Assembly (NCBI RefSeq): GCF_001668675.1
Contig: NZ_LZKQ01000028.1
Location: 1 to 39,572, forward strand
Reading direction: 5' to 3'
Source: Mycobacterium asiaticum
GTDB taxonomy: Bacteria; Actinomycetota; Actinomycetes; Mycobacteriales; Mycobacteriaceae
Length of the DNA: 39,572 nt
Part shown: one piece after another, positions 31,011 through 39,029 of the stretch
How the letters are laid out: every line of letters starts with the position of its first letter
Numbering within the stretch: position 1 is the first letter of the stretch
Notes under the pieces: generated by a model
Told to the model about the DNA's origin: nothing
The model's database searches: none
The model's input: the letters and a program-made list of their open reading frames with translations, nothing else
Made by a program: the position numbers and the translations under genes

Positions 31011-31361
31011 TCAGCCGGCGGAGGTACCCGTCCAGTACTCCGCGAACCGCTGCCCGTCCGCGGCGAGCCGCAGGATGTCGTTGCCGGTGAAATCAACCGG
31101 GCCCGCTGGTCCACGGCCGCTGCCGACCCACCGGCCGGCCACCAGGTCCCCCTCCTGCAGCGGGCCGATCTCGATTCGGAATGTTAGGTCCGCCAACATG
31201 TTTCGGGTCTCATCGATGATCTGCTGGAGTTCGGCCGGACCGTGCACGTCGCGGTCGGGCCAATGGCCGACGAAGTCCTCGGTGACGATTTCCGCGGCGA
31301 CCGGGCGCCCCGACCACAGTTCGGTGATCCATCGGTTGTAAAGCTCGCGCGCCGGGGTCAT
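31011..31361 (-). CDS. SnoaL-like / NTF2-fold protein
   Basis: A 116-residue protein of the SnoaL-like (NTF2 fold) group, which holds polyketide cyclases and many proteins of unknown activity. Signs are ELYNRWITELWSGRP at the start, EDFVGHWPDRDVHGPAELQQII, LADLTFRIEIGPLQEGDLVAGRW and GNDILRLAADGQRFAEYW at the end. ATG at 31361 overlaps the upstream hydrolase stop as ATGA, so the two are coupled; longer upstream sequence in frame is a shadow. No specific substrate can be proposed. Confidence 0.8.
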   Translation of the reverse strand: MTPARELYNRWITELWSGRPVAAEIVTEDFVGHWPDRDVHGPAELQQIIDETRNMLADLTFRIEIGPLQEGDLVAGRWVGSGRGPAGPVDFTGNDILRLAADGQRFAEYWTGTSAG

Positions 31362-32197
31362 TTGAGCAGCGCGACGATCTTCTCTTCGGGCGTGACCGAC
31401 AGAGCCTCGGGATCCAACTGCTCGGTCCTGGGTAGCTGCACGTCGGGATCGGCGAAGTCGCGGTAGGTCTTTTCGCCGCCCAGGGCGTAGAGCAGGTATC
31501 CCGTCAGCAGAGCCCGGACCGCCCGTTGCGTCTTGCGATCGGAGCCGGCCAACCCCAGCGCCTTGGGCAGGCGCCGGCCCTCGACCAGACCACCGGGTTT
31601 GGACTTGCTGATGATCCGCACGGTCGCGTCGTCCCACGCACGGGACAACGACCACGCGTTGGAGTTCAGCGTCTTCGGGTCGTCCGGCGCGGTCATGATC
31701 AGACCGGGCAGGTCCAGGGTGGCGGCCGGTTGTTCGGCCGGCGGCACCGTCACGGTCGGGAAGAGCGCCGCCGCGGCCTTCAACCTGCCGGGCATCCCGG
31801 CGGCCGCGAACACCGCCGCCGAACCGCCGAAACCATGGCCGACCACGCCGAGCTTGCCGGGGTGCACGCTGATCTCACCCGGTCCAAGTCGCACCCCGGC
31901 CACAATGTCCAAAGCGACACCCAGATCGAAGGCCAGGTTCAGCGCCGACGGCGCCAGCCCGCGCTGAGTGTCGGGCGCCGCGGCCACGATGCCCCAGGAC
32001 GCCAGGTGCTCGAGCAGGCCCGCGTAGTGGGTCGACACGGTCAGCCAGTCGTGACCGAAAGCGATAGCGGGCAGGTTCAGTCCGGCCTCGGGGGTGTACA
32101 CCGCGCCGGGCAGTCCGGCAAAGGCCAGGTCACCGCGCAATACGCGATGTGGGCCGCGGCGGTTGAGAGCGGCGACGAGCTTACGAATGCGGGCCAC
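31358..32197 (-). CDS. alpha/beta-hydrolase-fold protein lacking the nucleophile Ser (Rv3438-like)
   Basis: A 279-residue protein at the Rv3438 position. The fold looks like the dienelactone-hydrolase/chlorophyllase type: PAIAFGHDWLTVSTHYAGLLEHLASWGIV and the nucleophile elbow LGVVGHGFGGSAAV. In that elbow the usual GxSxG Ser is G122 (G120-H-G-F-G124), so normal serine-esterase chemistry is not expected; S126 lies four residues on. A later conserved part is GLIMTAPDD. GTG at 32197 follows AGGG with an 8-base spacer. It lies 19 bases after the DUF2510 gene and is coupled to the SnoaL-like gene. Function is unknown. Confidence 0.78.
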   Translation of the reverse strand: MARIRKLVAALNRRGPHRVLRGDLAFAGLPGAVYTPEAGLNLPAIAFGHDWLTVSTHYAGLLEHLASWGIVAAAPDTQRGLAPSALNLAFDLGVALDIVAGVRLGPGEISVHPGKLGVVGHGFGGSAAVFAAAGMPGRLKAAAALFPTVTVPPAEQPAATLDLPGLIMTAPDDPKTLNSNAWSLSRAWDDATVRIISKSKPGGLVEGRRLPKALGLAGSDRKTQRAVRALLTGYLLYALGGEKTYRDFADPDVQLPRTEQLDPEALSVTPEEKIVALLK

Positions 32198-32216
32198 CTT
32201 CGAACCCTAGCCCGCG

Positions 32217-32711
32217 TTAGCGGTGCGCCGGTGGATGGGTGAAGCCCGTCCACGTTGCGCCGTCCCAATAGCGCTGTCCGGGGTGTCCGGACGGGTCGGG
32301 ATACCAGCCCGCCGGCATGGCTCCCGGCGACCGGGCGCCGACCGCCTGGGACTGTTGGAACTGCTGCGGCTGCTGCGGCTGCTGCGCCAGATTGCGGATC
32401 TTGCGGATAGCGCTGCGGTTATGGAACAGCGCAATCGGGTTCAACAGCAAGGATGCGATGCTCCACCAACCGGCGATCAGGCAGTGGTTCTGCGCATCGC
32501 GGTAAGCCCGCTCGCACTGCTCCAAAGTCCCGGTGAACCGGACGGTCTGCTGAAACCAGAAGATCAGTGCGCCGGTGTGCTTGAGCAGTCCGACGTAGAA
32601 CAATTCGCCGGACTGCTGGTAGGGCTGAGGCTGCTGATACGGCCCACCGGCCTGCTGGTGCGGTTGGGGCTGGTGATACTGGCCACCGCCCTGCGGGTAT
32701 GGATATGACAA
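32217..32711 (-). CDS. Gln/Pro-rich protein with C-terminal DUF2510 domain (Rv3437-like)
   Basis: A 164-residue protein. The N-terminal 35 residues are low complexity (Q, P, Y, G). The middle has hydrophobic stretches (VGLLKHTGALIFWFQQTVRF and IAGWWSIASLLLNPIALF) that may associate with the membrane. The C-terminus is a DUF2510 motif, AGWYPDPSGHPGQRYWDGATW, common at the ends of actinobacterial membrane proteins. The start is TTG at 32711, supported by AGGAG five bases upstream. It heads the minus-strand run 29950-32711 and is divergent from glmS across 84 bases. Function unknown. Confidence 0.82.
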   Translation of the reverse strand: MSYPYPQGGGQYHQPQPHQQAGGPYQQPQPYQQSGELFYVGLLKHTGALIFWFQQTVRFTGTLEQCERAYRDAQNHCLIAGWWSIASLLLNPIALFHNRSAIRKIRNLAQQPQQPQQFQQSQAVGARSPGAMPAGWYPDPSGHPGQRYWDGATWTGFTHPPAHR

Positions 32712-32782
32712 AACCGCTCCTCACAGGCCCATTTGACGGATAAACGATACCGTCGCGCCCGATGGTAAATCCGCACCTGCAC

Positions 32783-32788
32783 TACCCT
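32783..32788 (+). promoter_or_regulatory. candidate -10 element of glmS (possible leaderless start)
   Basis: TACCCT ends 7 bases before the glmS ATG. The sequence between has no Shine-Dalgarno, so transcription may begin at or just before the ATG. The -35 is not recognisable. Confidence 0.35.
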
Positions 32789-32795
32789 GGTCAGA

Positions 32796-34670
32796 ATGTG
32801 CGGAATCGTCGGATACGTCGGGCATCGCCCGGCTTGCGACGTCGTCATGGACGCACTGCGCCGGATGGAATACCGCGGCTACGACTCGTCGGGCATCGCA
32901 TTGCTCGACGGTAAAGGCAAGCTGACGGTTCGGCGCCGCGCCGGTCAGCTGGCGAATCTGGAGGCGGCGATCGGGGAGATGTCCCCCGGTGAACTCAATA
33001 GTGTGGCCGGTCTTGGCCACACCCGGTGGGCCACCCACGGCCGCCCCACCGACCGCAATGCACACCCGCACCGCGACGCCGCGGGCAAGATCGCGGTCGT
33101 TCACAACGGCATCATCGAGAACTTCGCCAACCTTCGTCAGGAGCTGGAGGCCTCCGGGGTGGAGTTCGCCAGCGACACCGACACCGAAGTCGCGGTGCAC
33201 CTGGTCGCGTGGGCCTACCAACACGGGCCGACGGCCGGCGATTTCGTCGCCTCCGTCCTGTCCGTGCTGCGCCGACTGGAGGGGCACTTCACCCTGGTGT
33301 TCGCCAACGCCGACGAGCCCGGCACCATCGTCGCCGCCCGCCGGTCAACACCGCTGGTGCTTGGTGTCGGCGAGGGCGAGATGTTCGTCGGGTCCGACGT
33401 GGCCGCCTTCATCGAGCACACCCGCCAGGCGGTCGAACTCGGCCAGGACCAAGCGGTCGTGATCACCGCCGACGGCTACCGCGTCACCGACTTCGCCGGC
33501 AACGAGGACCTGGGGCCCGGCGCGTACCGGGAATTCCACATCGACTGGGACCTGGCCGCCGCCGAAAAGGGCGGCTACGAGTACTTCATGCTCAAAGAGA
33601 TCGCCGAGCAACCCGCCGCGGTCGCCGACACCCTGCTCGGGCATTTTGTGAACAACCGGATCGTGCTCGACGAGCAGCGACTCTCCGACCAGGAGTTGCG
33701 CGAGATCGACAAGGTGTTCGTCGTCGCCTGTGGCACCGCCTACCACTCCGGGCTGCTGGCCAAATACGCGATCGAGCACTGGACCCGACTGCCCGTCGAG
33801 GTGGAGCTGGCCAGCGAATTCCGTTACCGCGACCCTGTTTTGGACCGCAGCACCCTGGTGGTCGCGATCTCGCAGTCCGGCGAGACCGCCGACACGCTGG
33901 AGGCGGTGCGGCACGCCAAGGAGCAGAAAGCCAAGGTTCTGGCCATCTGCAACACCAACGGCTCGCAGATCCCGCGCGAGTGTGACGCGGTCCTCTACAC
34001 CCGGGCCGGACCGGAGATCGGCGTCGCATCGACCAAGACGTTCCTCGCCCAGATCACGGCGAATTACCTGGTGGGTTTGGCGCTGGCGCAGGCGCGCGGC
34101 ACCAAGTACCCCGACGAGGTCGAGCGGGAGTACCGCGAGCTGGAAGCGATGCCGGACCTGGTGGCCAGCGTGATCGCCGGGGTCGACCCGGTGGCCGACC
34201 TTGCCCATCGATTCGCGAAATCGTCGACGGTGCTGTTCCTGGGCCGCCACGTCGGCTACCCGGTGGCGCTGGAAGGCGCGCTGAAGCTGAAGGAACTGGC
34301 GTACATGCACGCCGAGGGATTTGCGGCCGGCGAGCTCAAGCACGGTCCGATCGCGCTGATCGAGGATGATCTGCCGGTCATCGTCGTCATGCCCTCACCG
34401 AAGGGGTCAGCGACGCTGCACGCGAAGCTGCTGTCCAATATCCGCGAAATACAGACACGCGGAGCGATCACCATCGTGATCGCCGAGGAAGGCGACGACA
34501 CCGTGCGCCCCTTCGCCGACCACCTGATCGAAATCCCCGCGGTCTCAACGCTTTTGCAGCCCCTACTCTCGACCATCCCACTGCAGGTGTTCGCCGCCGC
34601 GGTGGCGCAGGCCCGCGGCTACGACGTCGACAAGCCCCGAAATCTGGCAAAATCCGTCACCGTCGAATAG
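32796..34670 (+). CDS. glmS: glutamine--fructose-6-phosphate aminotransferase GlmS
   Basis: A 624-residue enzyme making glucosamine-6-phosphate from fructose-6-phosphate and glutamine, the entry to UDP-GlcNAc. The N-terminal glutaminase has nucleophile C2 (MCGIVGYVG), GHTRWATHG and HNGIIEN. Two SIS domains follow: CGTAYHSGLLAKY, ISQSGETADTLEAV and STKTFLAQI in the first; FLGRHVGYPVALEGALKLKE in the second. It ends DKPRNLAKSVTVE. ATG at 32796 is fixed because the nucleophile must be residue 2. No glmS ribozyme was seen in the short upstream gap. GGGGAGG after its stop serves the next gene. Confidence 0.98.
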   Translation: MCGIVGYVGHRPACDVVMDALRRMEYRGYDSSGIALLDGKGKLTVRRRAGQLANLEAAIGEMSPGELNSVAGLGHTRWATHGRPTDRNAHPHRDAAGKIAVVHNGIIENFANLRQELEASGVEFASDTDTEVAVHLVAWAYQHGPTAGDFVASVLSVLRRLEGHFTLVFANADEPGTIVAARRSTPLVLGVGEGEMFVGSDVAAFIEHTRQAVELGQDQAVVITADGYRVTDFAGNEDLGPGAYREFHIDWDLAAAEKGGYEYFMLKEIAEQPAAVADTLLGHFVNNRIVLDEQRLSDQELREIDKVFVVACGTAYHSGLLAKYAIEHWTRLPVEVELASEFRYRDPVLDRSTLVVAISQSGETADTLEAVRHAKEQKAKVLAICNTNGSQIPRECDAVLYTRAGPEIGVASTKTFLAQITANYLVGLALAQARGTKYPDEVEREYRELEAMPDLVASVIAGVDPVADLAHRFAKSSTVLFLGRHVGYPVALEGALKLKELAYMHAEGFAAGELKHGPIALIEDDLPVIVVMPSPKGSATLHAKLLSNIREIQTRGAITIVIAEEGDDTVRPFADHLIEIPAVSTLLQPLLSTIPLQVFAAAVAQARGYDVDKPRNLAKSVTVE

Positions 34671-34689
34671 TCGTCGTCGGGGAGGCACC

Positions 34690-35568
34690 ATGAAATGGCG
34701 CATCGCTAGCATCGCCGCGTTCGTTGTCGCATATATCGGATTGGCAGCGGTGTACGGCATTGCCGGCCTGGGCCCGGCGCGCCCCCTCATCGATCCTCAG
34801 CCGGCATCGGACGGGACGGCCGTGACGCTTGATCTCGTGGGTATCCAGCCGTATCGCAACGCGCTGCAAGCTGACCTGACGGTGACACCGGGTCCTGAGT
34901 TGCTGGACCCGCAGACCGGCAATCTCAAAGAAGACCTCACCGTCGCAATCACCTCCGCGACCGCGCCCACCAGCCGAACCTGGCAGAGAGGCACCCAACC
35001 CGGCGTCTTTCCGGTTTCGGTGAACATCAGCGGTGACATCTCGGACTGGCCGTTCGACAGCTACAAGTCCAAGCCCATCTCCGTCAACATCTTCCGTGGT
35101 GCCCCGCAGACGCCGGAGCGGGCTTCGGTGGGCTTCTACGACCGGCTGCCGGGCTGGAAACCCAGCGTGCAAGGCGGCAAGCTCGGCAACGCGGGACCGT
35201 ACCGGGTGGACGTCCACCGCTCGCCGAGCACCGTGGCAGTGGCCGTCGTCCTGCTGGGAGTGCTGGTGGCACTGGCCGGCTTCGGCCTGTTCGTCGCCGT
35301 TCAGACGGTACGCAACCGGCGCAAATTCCAGCCGCCGATGGCGACGTGGTTCGCCGCGATGCTGTTCGCCGTGGTGCCGCTGCGCAACGCCCTGCCCGAT
35401 TCGCCGCCCTTCGGCGCCTGGGTCGACGTCATGGTCGTCATCTGGGTGATCGTGGCCTTGGTGACCGCGATGGGGTTGTACGTCTCCTGTTGGTGGCGGC
35501 ACCTGGCGCCGGACTACGACAAGCCCGCCGAACCAGTACCGAAACCGGCTGAGTCGACACCCAAATAG
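34690..35568 (+). CDS. DUF4436-type membrane protein, copy 1 (Rv3435c-like)
   Basis: A 292-residue membrane protein of unknown function, first of three tandem paralogues. One N-terminal helix (about 4-26) is followed by an outside domain of about 150 residues with LLDPQTGNLKEDLTV and DWPFDSYKSKPISVN. Three C-terminal helices come next, with VRNRRKFQPPMATWFAAMLF and the signature CWWRHLAPDYDK, then a Pro-rich tail. ATG at 34690 follows GGGGAGG, 19 bases after glmS, so it is probably co-transcribed. M. tuberculosis has one such gene (Rv3435c) after glmS. Confidence 0.85.
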   Translation: MKWRIASIAAFVVAYIGLAAVYGIAGLGPARPLIDPQPASDGTAVTLDLVGIQPYRNALQADLTVTPGPELLDPQTGNLKEDLTVAITSATAPTSRTWQRGTQPGVFPVSVNISGDISDWPFDSYKSKPISVNIFRGAPQTPERASVGFYDRLPGWKPSVQGGKLGNAGPYRVDVHRSPSTVAVAVVLLGVLVALAGFGLFVAVQTVRNRRKFQPPMATWFAAMLFAVVPLRNALPDSPPFGAWVDVMVVIWVIVALVTAMGLYVSCWWRHLAPDYDKPAEPVPKPAESTPK

Positions 35569-35592
35569 GCCGCGGCGTGCGAAGGTAAAGCC

Positions 35593-36468
35593 GTGGCGAG
35601 GATCTCGGTGTCGAGACGCACCATCATCGGAGTCGTCGTCTTCGTCGCGGGATACATCGCATCGATCGTGTTGTACGTCAACGGCGGCATGGGCCATCGT
35701 CACCAGATGTCCAACGGTTCGGGCGAGGGCTCCAAGGTGACGTTCGACATCGAGGACATCCGGTCCAATAACGGCCTCCTGGCAGCCAACATCACCGTCG
35801 TCCCGGCACCCGGGTTGCTGGACCCGCAAACCGGCACGCTGACAGAAGACCTTCATATTGTCGCCAACTCGCTGGTGCAGGCCAGCAAACGTACCTGGCC
35901 GAAAGGGTCGCTACCCGATGTCCTCCGGGTGTCGATCAGCCTGACCGGTGACGTTGCCGACTGGCCCTTCGACCGTTATGAGACCGGACCGCTCAAGGTT
36001 CACCTTTTCTCTGGCGCCGCACAGAATCCCGAGCAGGTGACGGTAACGCTGGTCGATCGGCTGCTGGGCTGGGAAGTCGACGTCTCACGCTCGGACAGCG
36101 CCGAACCGCATCCCCCCTACCGGCTGTTGTTGCACCGCTCGCACAGCACGACGGCGTTCGCGGTGCTGATCCTGGGTGTCCTTATTGCGCTGGCCGGCCT
36201 GGCCTTCTTCGTCGCAATTCAGACGGTGCGCAATCGCAGGAAATTCCAGCCGCCGATGACGACGTGGTATGCGGCCATGCTGTTTGCGGTCATGCCGCTG
36301 CGCGATGCGCTGCCCGATTCGCCGCCCTTCGGTAGCTGGGTGGACGTCACCGTCGTGCTCTGGGTGATCGTCGTCCTGACCATCTCGCTGGTGCTCTACA
36401 TCTCCTGCTGGTGGCGGCATCTGGCACCCGAATACGGCAAAACTTCGATCCAGGACAAGCGCGCATGA
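35593..36468 (+). CDS. DUF4436-type membrane protein, copy 2
   Basis: A 291-residue paralogue of the preceding protein with the same layout: N-terminal helix (RRTIIGVVVFVAGYIASIVL), outside domain with GLLDPQTGTLTEDLHI and DWPFDRYETGP, three C-terminal helices with VRNRRKFQPPMTTWYAAMLF and CWWRHLAPEYGK. GTG at 35593 follows GAAGG. Its stop overlaps the next start as ATGA. Function unknown; the copies differ most in the outside domain, which hints at divergent ligand or partner binding. Confidence 0.85.
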   Translation: MARISVSRRTIIGVVVFVAGYIASIVLYVNGGMGHRHQMSNGSGEGSKVTFDIEDIRSNNGLLAANITVVPAPGLLDPQTGTLTEDLHIVANSLVQASKRTWPKGSLPDVLRVSISLTGDVADWPFDRYETGPLKVHLFSGAAQNPEQVTVTLVDRLLGWEVDVSRSDSAEPHPPYRLLLHRSHSTTAFAVLILGVLIALAGLAFFVAIQTVRNRRKFQPPMTTWYAAMLFAVMPLRDALPDSPPFGSWVDVTVVLWVIVVLTISLVLYISCWWRHLAPEYGKTSIQDKRA

Positions 36469-37301
36469 AACTCGGGATCGCCGGCCTACTGGTATTCCTG
36501 GTGGCCTACTTCGCCTCGACCTCTCTGTACGGCACTGCCGGCAAGGGACCGCACGACCTGACCCAGGGTCAGCCGACCACCGACGGGACAACGGTCACCA
36601 TCGACCTGCAGGACGTGCAGCAGAGCAACACCGTGCTGGCCACCAACCTCGCGATCTCACCCGGACCGAAGTTGCTGGATCCGCGGACCCACGGCCTGAC
36701 CGAGGACCTCAGCGTGGTGGTGACCTCAGCGGTATCGCCTACCAAGCGGTCGTGGTCGAAAGGGATGCTGCCCGGCACATTTCCGGTCCCGCTCACGCTC
36801 AGCGGTGACGTCGCCAACTGGCCGTTCGACCGCTACACATCGGGTCCGATCACCGTCGAACTCTTCCGGGGCCCCGAGGAAGTGCCGGAGCGGGCAGCGG
36901 TGACGTTCGTGGACCGGTTGGCCGGCTGGCAGATCACCATTCCCGCTCCCAGCACCGACGGCGGGCTGGCGCCGTACCGGGTGAAGTTGCAGCGGTCGGC
37001 AGGCACCGTGGCGTTCGCGGTCGTCATCCTCGGCGCGCTGGTCCTGCTGGCCGCCATCGGGCTGTTCGTCGCCATCCAGACCGCCCGCGACCGCCGGAAG
37101 TTCCAGCCGCCGATGACGACCTGGTACGCGGCAATGCTTTTCGCGGTGGTGCCGCTGCGCAACGCGCTGCCCAACGCACCGCCGTTCGGCTCTTGGATCG
37201 ACATCAGGATTGTGCTCTGGGTGATCGTTGCCCTGGTGCTGTCGATGCTCATCTACATCACCTGCTGGTGGCGGCACCTGGCCCCGGACTACGACAAGTA
37301 A
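36465..37301 (+). CDS. DUF4436-type membrane protein, copy 3
   Basis: A 278-residue third paralogue, coupled to copy 2 by ATGA at 36465-36468. The start MKLGIAGLLVFLVAYFASTS gives the N-terminal helix directly; residues upstream in frame belong to copy 2 DNA. It keeps LLDPRTHGLTEDLSV, NWPFDRYTSGPITVE, RRKFQPPMTTWYAAMLF and CWWRHLAPDYDK, with no tail after the last motif. Nine bases separate it from the rhomboid-like gene. Confidence 0.85.
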   Translation: MKLGIAGLLVFLVAYFASTSLYGTAGKGPHDLTQGQPTTDGTTVTIDLQDVQQSNTVLATNLAISPGPKLLDPRTHGLTEDLSVVVTSAVSPTKRSWSKGMLPGTFPVPLTLSGDVANWPFDRYTSGPITVELFRGPEEVPERAAVTFVDRLAGWQITIPAPSTDGGLAPYRVKLQRSAGTVAFAVVILGALVLLAAIGLFVAIQTARDRRKFQPPMTTWYAAMLFAVVPLRNALPNAPPFGSWIDIRIVLWVIVALVLSMLIYITCWWRHLAPDYDK

Positions 37302-37310
37302 AGTTGCCCA

Positions 37311-38033
37311 GTGGCAAAAACTTCGGTGTCGGCTCGAGCGCGCACGTTGGTGCGTGCGGTTTGGCACTGGATCGTCCGGGCGCCGCTGACGTACGGCTGG
37401 CTGCTCGCTTTGACGATCACCACGATTCTGCAGAACGTGCTGACCGGCCAGCAGCTGCATTCGGTGCTGCTGCACCGCTACACCAACATCCATGCGCTGG
37501 CCACCGACCCGCTGGGGGTGCTGTTCTCCAGCCTCATGTGGATCGACGGCAAGAGCCTGGAACCCTATCTGCTGCTGTTCACCCTGTTCCTGGCGCCGGC
37601 CGAGCGATGGCTGGGCCAACTGCGTTGGCTCACCGTGGGATTGAGCGCGCACATCATCGCCACCTACTTCAGCGAAGGCCTGCTCTTCCTCGCCATCGAA
37701 TTGCGAGACGCCTCCGAGCGGTACGTGCGCGCCCACGACATCGGGGTGAGCTATTTCCTGGTCGGGGTGATGGGGGTGCTCACCTATCGGATCGCGCGGC
37801 CGTGGCGCTGGGGCTACCTCGCCGTACTCCTGCTGATCTTCGGCTTCCCGGTGATCACCATGGACCGGATCGGGCTCAGCTTCACCGCCATCGGCCACTT
37901 CGCCGCGCTGCTCATCGGCCTGGCGTTCTACCCGATGGCCCGCGAGCGCAAGACCGTCCCGTGGAACCCGGCAGCCCTCCGCGAATTGTTCCGCCCACGC
38001 AGGGAGCCCGAAGCGACGGCGGAAGCCGGCTAA
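37311..38033 (+). CDS. rhomboid-like multi-pass membrane protein (Rv3434c-like)
   Basis: A 240-residue integral membrane protein at the Rv3434c position. About six hydrophobic helices are visible (for example [35 protein letters not shown] and [16 protein letters not shown]). The topology fits the rhomboid-like group, with [22 protein letters not shown] after helix 1 and a late [14 protein letters not shown] do not see a clear GxSG/His catalytic pair, so protease activity is not claimed. GTG at 37311, close behind the DUF4436 genes; its TAA stop shares bases with the convergent methyltransferase stop. Confidence 0.8.
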   Translation: MAKTSVSARARTLVRAVWHWIVRAPLTYGWLLALTITTILQNVLTGQQLHSVLLHRYTNIHALATDPLGVLFSSLMWIDGKSLEPYLLLFTLFLAPAERWLGQLRWLTVGLSAHIIATYFSEGLLFLAIELRDASERYVRAHDIGVSYFLVGVMGVLTYRIARPWRWGYLAVLLLIFGFPVITMDRIGLSFTAIGHFAALLIGLAFYPMARERKTVPWNPAALRELFRPRREPEATAEAG

Positions 38034-38953
38034 CCGCGGGTGGCGGAGACGTAGCTCAGCGAAGCGAACACCGCCGCCCGCTCGCCTTCGGTGTCCAGCG
38101 AAACGCCTTGCGTGGCAAGTAACTCAGTGACCGGGGCGGCGGCCGCCGACCAGCCGTGGGCATTGAGGTACTCGATTACGTCGTTGCGATCGCCGGCATA
38201 CCAGAGGTCGGTCATCTCGACGTCGAAGCCGTGCGCTCGCCAGCGGTCGGTGGTCTCCTTCATCTGGTCGGCCATCAACGACACGGCTCGGCTGCCGTCG
38301 GACATGTTCTCGGTGGCCAATCGGCTGCCGGGCGCGCTGAGTTCCGTGATGTTGTCCAGCAGCGCGTCCTGGGCTTCCGGCGGCAGGAACGGCAACAGGC
38401 CCTCGGCGCTCCATGCGCTGGGTGCGTGCGGGTCAAAACCCGCGTAGCGCAACGCCTGTGGCCAATCGTGGCGCAGGTCGACCGCCACGGTCCGCAGCTC
38501 TGCTTTCGGCGTGGCTCCAAGGTCGCCGAGCGTCGCGGTCTTGAACTCGATCACCTGCGGTTGGTCGATCTCGTACACGATGCTGCCGGCCGGCCACGGC
38601 AGCCGGTAGCCACGGGCATCCAGTCCGGATGCCAGGATCACCGCCTGCCGGATGCCCGCCTCGGCGGCAGCGAGGAAGAAGTCGTCGAAAAACCTGGTGC
38701 GCACGGCCATCATGTCGCGCATCCGTTCCATGCCGAACTCGGCGTGATCGTCGACGACGCCGGGGTCGAGTTCGCCGCTGGCCAGCCGCGTGAAGAAGTC
38801 GACGCCGACCGCCCGCACCAGCGGCTCGGCGTACGGGTCGTTGATCAGCGGGTCGTCGCCCCGGCTGGCCAGCGCGCGTCCCACGGCGACGCCGGTCGCG
38901 GTGGCGCCCACGCTGGTCGCGAGGTCCCAGGTGTCGTTGTCGGTCCGTGCCAT
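38030..38953 (-). CDS. SAM-dependent methyltransferase, TIGR00027 / LCM family
   Basis: A 307-residue class I methyltransferase of a family expanded in mycobacteria. Marks are [41 protein letters not shown], the SAM-binding strand [17 protein letters not shown] and [17 protein letters not shown]. The target is unknown; members have been linked to methylation of lipids or small metabolites. It lies alone on the minus strand between homologues of Rv3434c and Rv3433c, which I recall as neighbours in M. tuberculosis, so it looks like an insertion at this place. ATG at 38953. Confidence 0.9.
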   Translation of the reverse strand: MARTDNDTWDLATSVGATATGVAVGRALASRGDDPLINDPYAEPLVRAVGVDFFTRLASGELDPGVVDDHAEFGMERMRDMMAVRTRFFDDFFLAAAEAGIRQAVILASGLDARGYRLPWPAGSIVYEIDQPQVIEFKTATLGDLGATPKAELRTVAVDLRHDWPQALRYAGFDPHAPSAWSAEGLLPFLPPEAQDALLDNITELSAPGSRLATENMSDGSRAVSLMADQMKETTDRWRAHGFDVEMTDLWYAGDRNDVIEYLNAHGWSAAAAPVTELLATQGVSLDTEGERAAVFASLSYVSATRG

Positions 38954-39029
38954 GTCTGCCCCTCCTTGGTCGGTGGACGCGAATGTACGGACGGCTCCTG
39001 AACATCAGCTGTGTGGAATGCTGGCTGTG

